Shown: positions 56,901 to 64,000 of the stretch, one piece after another
Numbering within the stretch: position 1 is the stretch's first letter
Layout: each line of letters opens with the position of its first letter
Origin: Carposina sasakii
Taxonomy: Eukaryota; Arthropoda; Insecta; Lepidoptera; Carposinidae
Assembly (NCBI GenBank): GCA_014607495.2
Contig: CP053157.1
Coordinates: 7,440,001 to 7,504,000 of the forward strand
Direction of reading: 5' to 3'
DNA: 64,000 nt
Translations under genes and position numbers: made by a program
Notes under the pieces: generated by a model
Seen by the model: the letters and a program-made list of their open reading frames with translations, nothing else
Told to the model about the DNA's origin: nothing
Database searches by the model: none

Positions 56901-59900
56901 AAATAACTTCATTAATGTGTATAAAAATTATATTAAAAATGCGCAGAACATTGTAGTTTTTTGAGTCTCAAATGCAAAATGACAATAGCTTAAAATGAGA
57001 ATATAAATGAAAGACATTAACTTGACACTGATAATATGTATACGGCTGTCTCCGCTATGCTAAAGGTGACTGTGGGATCTCCCGTATGATGTATGCAAGC
57101 TAAAATTAAATTGTTTTCATACTGGACGAAGATTGAAGTCTTATCATGTAAAGCGCTTGAGATGTATTTTTGCATTATTTACTGGTAACCACCGGAAAAG
57201 CCTTATTAGATCGTACTAGTAGATAAATGCGCAACAGTAGTAATTTGAACCAATTATTAAAACCTGAAATTATGAAATACCCACGAGTGTAGGTTTGAAT
57301 AAGTATACCTATACCTGCCGGTAATAATCATTTGGATTTCCTTATTGAATATTTTGCAACAAATAAACATATTGACGATGCAATTCTTTCTAAACAAGAG
57401 CCATAAAATGTGACAAAAAAGATAATGTTATAGCAGACTTATAATAATATTATGGTACACAAACGGACATAGGTAAGGAAGCCGGGAATCATAATTGAAA
57501 AGCTGACATGAGAAAACCCCTAAACATGTAGGTCGTTTACACTCTGTAGGTACTAGGTAGGTACGAGTACTTAAATACGTGATAGTAGAGAAAATAACAT
57601 TGAATATATTAGACGTAACTATGTATAAACAAAGTCACGGCTATAACTACACACCCATCACGATAATCTTTACAAAGGTTGGACAGAGGTGTGTAAATTT
57701 TATATATTGATTTTCTTTTGACAAGAAACTAGGTAGGTAAAGAGAAACAACTTTTACTATGGTGTCAAAAGAAAGTCACTAATTTTGAAAAGACCTTACA
57801 GTATACAGGATGTTTTTTCGTGAAAAAATCTTGCTACGCGTGTCTATGTGCATTTATGCAGAAAAACGCAGTCTATTTACTCAACTTTGGACCCTAATAT
57901 CTTGGGAACCAGACACTTCCCAGGTATGCTTCCAAGGAGAAAAATGATAGATAGATAGAATGACCGTAATGATGAGGAGATTCCGTAGTTTGCGGGAACG
58001 TTGACGACCAAAAATCATTCTGTATATAGGTATATATAATATTGTTTTATATATATCCATTTATGTACGTCTCCAAATAAATAAATATTTACCTACACAC
58101 TCGCAAATCCTATTCTAAGACCCACGTGGTAAAGGGTGAGCTTAATGAATACAATAATCGTGTAGAAAGAATTAAACATTAAGTACACAAATTATGATAT
58201 TACAAAATATAAAATACTTAATTAATTTGCATAAAATATGTAATTCTGATGGGTGATAACCTGATAACTAAATGATGTTTATTAACCTACTTTCTACGCA
58301 GTATTTTCATTGATTAGGTATTTAAACAATTATAAATTTTAGTAATACGTATAAGTACATGTGTATTCCTACGTTTATTCATATGCATGGCACTAATGAC
58401 TATTTGGTGGAAAAAACATTTTTTTTTATATAACACTCTAATCTCAATAATTTGCTGAGTTATCTATCAGCTGTGTAGATACACGTGATTTGACCATAAT
58501 CCAAGGATAGGGTAGAGATACCGCCATAATGTACAATACACGCACAAAACACCTCAATTGTACTTTTGATTGTAAGACGTAATTCAAAGTGGGTAAATCC
58601 GTCAAACCTTATCCTTATTCTTTATTGCACATACACAAAAATATAAATTACCTACATAATAAAAGAAAAGATGCATGTACACTGGCAAGCATATCTCTAC
58701 AAGAGATCTCTCCCAGCAAGCCAAGCAAAGTGAGTGAAATTTTTACCTATAAAGGGTAACATGTGCAATTAAACCAATTCTGAGAAACTGACTACCTACA
58801 TGAAAAAATAAGTAGACAAATAAATATGTATGTAACAGCATAGTTAAATCAGAATAAATAATCAAAATCATACCTGTCTGTAAAATTACAATTTGATTAT
58901 GTATCCAAATGAGGTAGTAATAAGCCTTCAAAGTTAAGTGGCCAAGTCCATTTTTTAAATGTGAAATTAATTGAAAATTACAACATCGTATGTCCACCTC
59001 TTTGTTTTGTGACCATATTTATAAACGCAATATTAAATATAGCTGTGTGTGTGTGATTTTGAAATCGTAATATTACGTGTTCTATGGTTATATCCCAGAA
59101 AGTTTTCACGCTAGCGAAGTTGTTCTTTCGCAGATGTTTCTTTTATTTTATGATCTTTCGACATAAAATACAAATAAAAAAACTGTAAACGACCCTATTG
59201 ATGTAGTGATTCTTTAGCTTTTTCTTAAATATGCCAACAGTGCGACAACATATCTCTAACAGTATGTTTATTCCAGAGCTTAACCGCATGAACAGAGAAA
59301 GAATACCCAACACAAATACGAGTTAATAATAATACCTAACAAAAATAAATGTTGTAACAAAATTGAGTCTAAATGTGAACACACGTTCAACGTGACATAT
59401 TAGTCTTTTTGCGTCTTCCATGCTATTATGATTTACCTAAGAGAGGGATTAAGCAGGATGTTATTTTTCTTTGTTATAAAAAATCGAATATGTAGGTATA
59501 CGCATAAGGTTTTTTCTGAATTTACCAGTTGATAACATACCACTTGGTTGGTACCAACCTGTTTTATCATTGTGTATATATTTACCTGTTTGTTTGTGTT
59601 TGTTGTTTGAGTAAAAGAGAATGTGTTTACAATGACATGCAAGCGTGTAGTGAACCTGAGCTGGGTATAATAATAATAAATGACTGTAGTATTAATCATT
59701 AGATACAGTATTAATAAAATTTATTAGGGCGGAATTTATTATAGGTAAAGCATAAAACAAATAGCTTCAATAACGCCGACAGACACTGTCTGTTCCGTTT
59801 AGATATGAATGTAATATCTATGTATACGTACCTACTTACTAAATCTTTATGGCAAAGACAGGTAGGTACGTATATCTACTTATAGACACGACCATTACCA

Positions 59901-62625
59901 CCACCTAACCACACCTAGCACAACCAAAGAGGTTGAGCATAAGTGTGCAATTTTCACATCCACTTTTCACCAATTAGCCTATTAAGTCCCACGTGGTACA
60001 CGAATCCAATGGGTCATGTTATCGAGTTATTTCAAATTGGTATTATGAGACATATCTGTATAATTAATAAAATTATAAATATTTTCCCCTATAGGTCATT
60101 AAAGTACCCATTACACTTACATTACCAAATATAGGTACGTATAACTAAATTACAAAATATAATTACAATATACGTAGGTAAATTGTAAGTGGCTACCAAA
60201 TAAACACTAAAATGCTGAATACAGACTATACTACTAATCATATTATATACTAGTGGGCGCCCGCGACTCGTCCGCGTGGACTGCAAAAATAAACAAAATG
60301 TCGAAATTATCCGGGATAAAAACATTTTCCTGGGATAAAAAGTAGCCTATATGTGGGACCTGTCACAATATATTCCTGAAAACTGCATCGAAATAGATTC
60401 AGCCGTTATTATTCAGCAACTATTCGTACGCTGTTTTGTTTAATTGCCTTATAAACGATACGCGATTCAAGGAGTAATAAGAAGGAAGCCGCGTTGCTCT
60501 AAGACAGAGGTTTGCAAACTTATTTCGTCTAATGCCCCCTTTGAAAATCAGTAGCGCCCCCAATTTTTATTTCACCTGACTAAATGTCAAAAGCATATTA
60601 GTTGCGCTATTTTTTCTGGGGCCTTGACTGCCCCTCTCTAGCTAGGCCTCCAACGCCCACGAGGGGGCGTTATCGCCCACTTTGGGAAAGATTGCTCTAA
60701 GGTAATAAGGGATGAGAAATGTCACTCACTGGTCGGGATTTTAAAGTTATTTCATTTACACTTGTATACTTTACCTATCATTAACTTAACAAACGTCCAA
60801 CTAAATATTAAATATTGTTCATACTATTATTTTGTGCAATGTAAAATTATTAAAATAAAAAACGTGATAGGAATTAAACATAAAAATAGTTGCTTTACTT
60901 TGTAGTTTAGCAACAATGAAATTGTACACAATAAACTTACATAGAAGTGAAATAATTTTAAATCACGTTCTAACAAATGAATAAACAGAAACCTATGTAA
61001 ATGCTACCAAAGTATATGTTTTATGGCGTATTCAATGAAACATAAAAACCATCTAGCGCACTTACAGAATTTCTGTCTCTACAAAAATTGTATGACAATT
61101 TTATGTTTTTTTTTACTATCTAAGTAAGTATACGTCATCTTCTATGGTTTAAATTATAGTAATGGTTCTAAATATCGTCCAGAAGTTTGTCATTATTTGT
61201 TAACTTCGCTTGTAATCATCGATGTTCACATCTAAGATTATTTCATTATTATTGGATCGTTTAACTTTGAAACCTACATCATATTTACTAACTAGTGGAC
61301 GCCCGCGACTCCGTCCGCGTGGACTACAGAATAAACAAAATGTCGAAATTATCCGGGATAAAAACATTTTCCCGGGATAAAAAGTAGCCTTTATGTTAAG
61401 TGGGACCTGTCACAATATATTCCTGAAAACTGCATCGAAATCGTTTCATCCGTTTCTGAGATTAGCGTGCACAAACGCACAGACAAACCGACAAACAGAC
61501 AATAATTCCAAAAATCATTATTTTGGGTACTATTGCGTTGATAAAGGTCTCCTATAATATTTTTTCTCATATATCTTCCATGTACAGACAGCGATCCGTT
61601 ACATTTTTATTATATGTATGTATAGATAAATCTAGTTAGTTTAAAAATGTAAAAGGACCTGTAATATAATTACTAGAGATCCGCCGAATATATGGCAGTA
61701 AAATATATTGTACCTATATCTTAAATATATTGTACCTTATCTTCAAACTAGTGGAAACTGGACTACAGAATAAAAAGTAGCCTATATGTAAGTGTAAGTA
61801 TATATGTTATCGCGGTTGTCGCGGGAAATCCGTTCCCAGTGCTTCCTCGGGGTCCCATACAGATTCACATGTTTAACCGTTTTCGCGAAATCCGTTCTAT
61901 GCAGTAATGAACATATATTTTCAGCTTCATATGTATAGCTTTTCGAAAACTATGAATGTTTGTATTAAATCCGTTTTTAGCTGTCAATGAACATATATGC
62001 CCGATTTCAGCTTCATATGTATAGCGGTTTCGTAAAAACTATGAATTCCCGTTTGTCCCTTCCCGTGGGAATTTCGGGAAATCCGTTTTTAGTCTCCCTC
62101 GCTGTGAACATATATGCCCGATTTCAGCTTCATATGTATAGCGGTTTTCGTAGAATTCCGCCGTGGGATATCGGGAAATTCTTATAGGATCCAGCAATAA
62201 GGATTCTAACGGTGAAAGAATGAAATCGGTCCAGTAGTGAGCCTATTCATTACAACCAACAAACAAAGTTTTCATAATATTATAGTTAAATTAAACTGTG
62301 AATAGCTTATACCTAGTATAGAGAATTGATTGATATTAGTAGGTACGGCCCTCAGGATTTTTGTACTAGATATCAGGGAAAATGTAGATGTACTTTAGAT
62401 CAGATGTTGGTACAACTGATATAAGTACTTTTGAGAAGCGTATAATGATTTTCTTTAATTTTTTTCCAGAGTTCAGATAATTTGGGCTTTGAGCATGCTG
62501 ACGAAGGTCCACCACCTTCAACAGGGGGAGACTCTCGGGAGACCAATGGAAAACGAGCGAGCGGATCTCCTGCGTTCCCACCACAAAAAGGATCTGATAC
62601 AAATAAGCCACAAAGTGAAAAACAG
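53915..62625 (+). CDS. Unrecognised gene, first two coding exons (ATG-only first exon)
   Basis: Exon 1 codes only Met (53915-53917), ending exactly at ATG|GTGAGC behind a TATA-bearing promoter. Exon 2 (62470-62625) follows TTTTTTTCCAG, is 156 bp in phase 0 and ends CAG|GTAAAT. It encodes 52 residues beginning SSDNLGFEHADEGPPPSTGG: polar, Pro/Gly/Ser-rich and probably disordered. The two phases match, but the link across 8.5 kb is inference. No family resemblance is visible and the rest lies beyond the right edge. Lone-ATG exons are common in insect cuticle, muscle and transporter genes, which does not decide the product. Confidence 0.5.
55560..56640 (+). mobile_element. Non-LTR retrotransposon (RT C-terminal region), frameshifted
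   Basis: Two overlapping frames (55794-56174 and 56093-56566) together read the end of a reverse-transcriptase ORF: VSDWSEANLGQFNSSKTQAY, LLGLDISATSNFGKYIES, LYKAQVRPCMEYCCHLWDGS, LDSVEKRAIKLIGDE, RTAKEWNALPADVFPEHYNI. One frame break near 56090 makes it inactive. It resembles CR1/Jockey-type elements, from memory, and sits in the long intron of the 53915 gene. The A/T-rich AATAAAGAATAAAG tail before it (55560-55600) belongs to another LINE 3' end. Confidence 0.8.
56640..60240. other. Intron of the 53915 gene, left part
   Basis: AT-rich, no exon seen. Contains a LINE-type tail (58618-58740, inverted), dispersed repeat text near 58840-59300 related to 18340-18960, and a GTGGGACTTAATAGG-family fragment at 59910-60060. 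Confidence 0.5.
60250..60420 (-). mobile_element. Helitron-like fragment, inverted
   Basis: Inverted copy of the 16662/18013 family: TACTAGTGGGCGCCCGCGAC, then AAACATTTTCCTGGGATAAA. Truncated at about 60420. Confidence 0.5.
60504..60693. mobile_element. Short hAT element
   Basis: Starts ACAGAGGTTTGCAAAC and ends CACTTTGGGAAAGATT. An exact 8-bp duplication GCTCTAAG flanks it (60496-60503, 60694-60701). 190 bp, non-coding. Confidence 0.75.
61285..61625 (-). mobile_element. Helitron-like element, inverted full copy
   Basis: Runs from TAGTGGACGCCCGCGACTCC to TTATATGTATGTATAGA, the inverse of the 16662-17010 element, and includes CATTTTCCCGGGATAAAAAG. Confidence 0.6.
61800..62290 (-). repeat. 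Degenerate Helitron-like repeat with internal duplications
   Basis: AACATATATGCCCGATTTCA and CAGCTTCATATGTATAGC recur three times, interleaved with GGGAATTTCGGGAAATCC. It looks like overlapping partial copies of the 20944-21340 element in inverse orientation. Confidence 0.5.
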
Positions 62626-63098
62626 GTAAATGAAAATTTTAAACTATTTTTCAAAGTAACTTTATTTGTAAAAACAGATAAAACCATTTACTACAATAGA
62701 CCGGATATAACTTTACTAATAAAATCCACAAAAACAGTATATTTAATAGATGTTACATATCAAATACGCACAATTTACAGAAATCGATTACAGAAAAAAA
62801 TCATAAATATACAGAACTGAAAAAAAATTACCAGAATCTGGAGTTAAAACAATGTGTACATAGTTCCGCTGGTGCTTTCTATCACCGGAGTAATCCCTAA
62901 ATATTCACACCATAGCATCAAATAGTTAGACCTACCCATAAACTCATATGCAAAAAGCTGCAATCCTGCAACCTGTAGGCTTGTTAGAAAATTCCTTCAG
63001 GATACTCTTCTGCCAATTAATATGCCGCTAGAAAACTAACATGTACTTGGTCTACGACCCGTTCATGTTAGGAAGTTATACCGGAACTACTTAGTAGG

Positions 63099-63120
63099 AC
63101 CAAAGACAATTGTCTTTGGT
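63099..63120. repeat. 22-bp perfect palindrome
   Basis: ACCAAAGACAA and its exact inverse meet without a spacer, with GGAC/GGACC-like sequence outside. It lies 470 bp beyond exon 2 of the 53915 gene. Confidence 0.5.
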
Positions 63121-63734
63121 AGGACCGAGAAAAATAAAATAAAAAACAAAAATTATAATAATAATAACCTGCTTGTTTCGCGATTTTGATTTAGCTCATA
63201 AAAAGTCGGTTCAAACCAATCAAGTTTCTTTTATTACGTTACTCTACATTTGGCATTACAGATTGGGATTAAAATAAATATAATTAGGTAGGTACTCTAA
63301 AATTGACAGATTTACAATCAAGACACCTTAATTCGCTTCATTTCGTTAGCTTGTCCATATGGAATCATGTCCAACACACTTTACGAGTATAAGTAATTGC
63401 CGTGTTTTACTTTAACTACTTATATCCTGAATCATTATTGTCAAGAAATCCCCGGAACTATAAGATATTTAATCTAATCCTTGTTTTATCACTGTTATAT
63501 CAAACAAAAGTTTTCCTTAAATACGATAACCTACTCGTACCTAAGTACCTACCTACTATGTAAATAAAATTGAATTGTTTGTTTGAGAACTTCAATAAAA
63601 CTGTGGAAAAATCTTTTTGATAGGAAGATATAATATTAATTGATTGGCAAGCAATTAATAGTTATGCCCCGTGACTTCATCCGAATCTAGGTATTATAGA
63701 AGAATATAACAATATACCTAATCGCAAAAGGCCA

Positions 63735-64000
63735 AATTAGACACCTTTTTAACCGACTTCAAAAAGAGAGGTTATCAATTCGTCTGTATGGTTTTTTTAT
63801 ATATTTTTTTTATGTGTGTTACCTCAGAACTCTGTCATTTATGAACCAATTTTTTTTTTATAGTTGGTCATGGTATACTTCCAAGTTGGTCCCATATTCA
63901 CCACATCAGGATCTGATGATGGGATCTTGGTGAAATCGAGGGCAATCTTCAAATATTGTAGGCACATGTAGTCTGTTTTTATACTTTTACTGAGCGTTTT
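63735..64000 (+). repeat. Dispersed repeat, AACCGACTTCAAAAAG family
   Basis: Begins AACCGACTTCAAAAAGAGAG with TATCAATTCGTCTGTATGG, a text common in moth genomes. Its first part is seen inverted at 28300-28360. It continues to the window edge. Confidence 0.6.

Noticed and set aside
59433..59699. 88-codon minus-strand frame
   Set aside because: Low-complexity AT-rich intron sequence without family resemblance.
62366..62687. Minus-strand frames at exon 2 of the 53915 gene
   Set aside because: The plus strand has acceptor, donor and phase agreement; the minus frames have none.

Overview
The window is AT-rich eukaryotic DNA with spliced genes and dense transposon debris. The repeats (short-TIR hAT elements, foldback MITEs, Helitron-like ends with a '...TCGCGGGCG..CTAGTA' terminus, RTE-type LINE tails, TAGGTACCTACC-rich spacer) and the insect-like proteins suggest a moth or butterfly (Lepidoptera). 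That is inference; no species is assigned.

Layout. 1-3100: first two coding exons of a LUC7-like U1 snRNP splicing factor (minus strand, remainder beyond the left edge), with a 1.3-kb Tc1/mariner-like element in its intron. 3100-6900: LINE and poly(A)-tailed retroposon insertions, plus two unassigned minus-strand exons. 6931-10816: PIGQ/GPI1 (plus, 7 exons), complete. 10.8-16.0 kb: intergenic, full of MITEs. 16.0-22.0 kb: nudE (minus, 7 exons), convergent with PIGQ, with a reading-frame break in the last exon. 24.0-31.9 kb: TXNDC11 (plus, 12 exons), divergent from nudE, with a frame problem at its second thioredoxin active site. 33.1-36.6 kb (minus) and 37.9-48.3 kb (plus): two head-to-head M14 carboxypeptidase-like genes whose zinc and catalytic residues are partly (minus gene) or entirely (plus gene) replaced. 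53.8 kb to the right edge: start of a long gene with a TATA-driven, ATG-only first coding exon and a second exon 8.5 kb downstream; product not recognised.

The genes look like unrelated housekeeping neighbours (splicing, GPI-anchor synthesis, dynein regulation, ER redox). The exception is the M14 pair, which probably arose by duplication and lost peptidase chemistry. Exon structures were read by eye from splice consensus, phase agreement and recalled family motifs; no alignment or transcript data were available.

Points most worth a second look: the two carboxypeptidase-like pseudoenzymes; three independent insertions of one retroposon family in the last few dozen ancestral bases before the PIGQ start codon; the frame breaks in nudE and TXNDC11; and a ~460-bp palindrome in a TXNDC11 intron.
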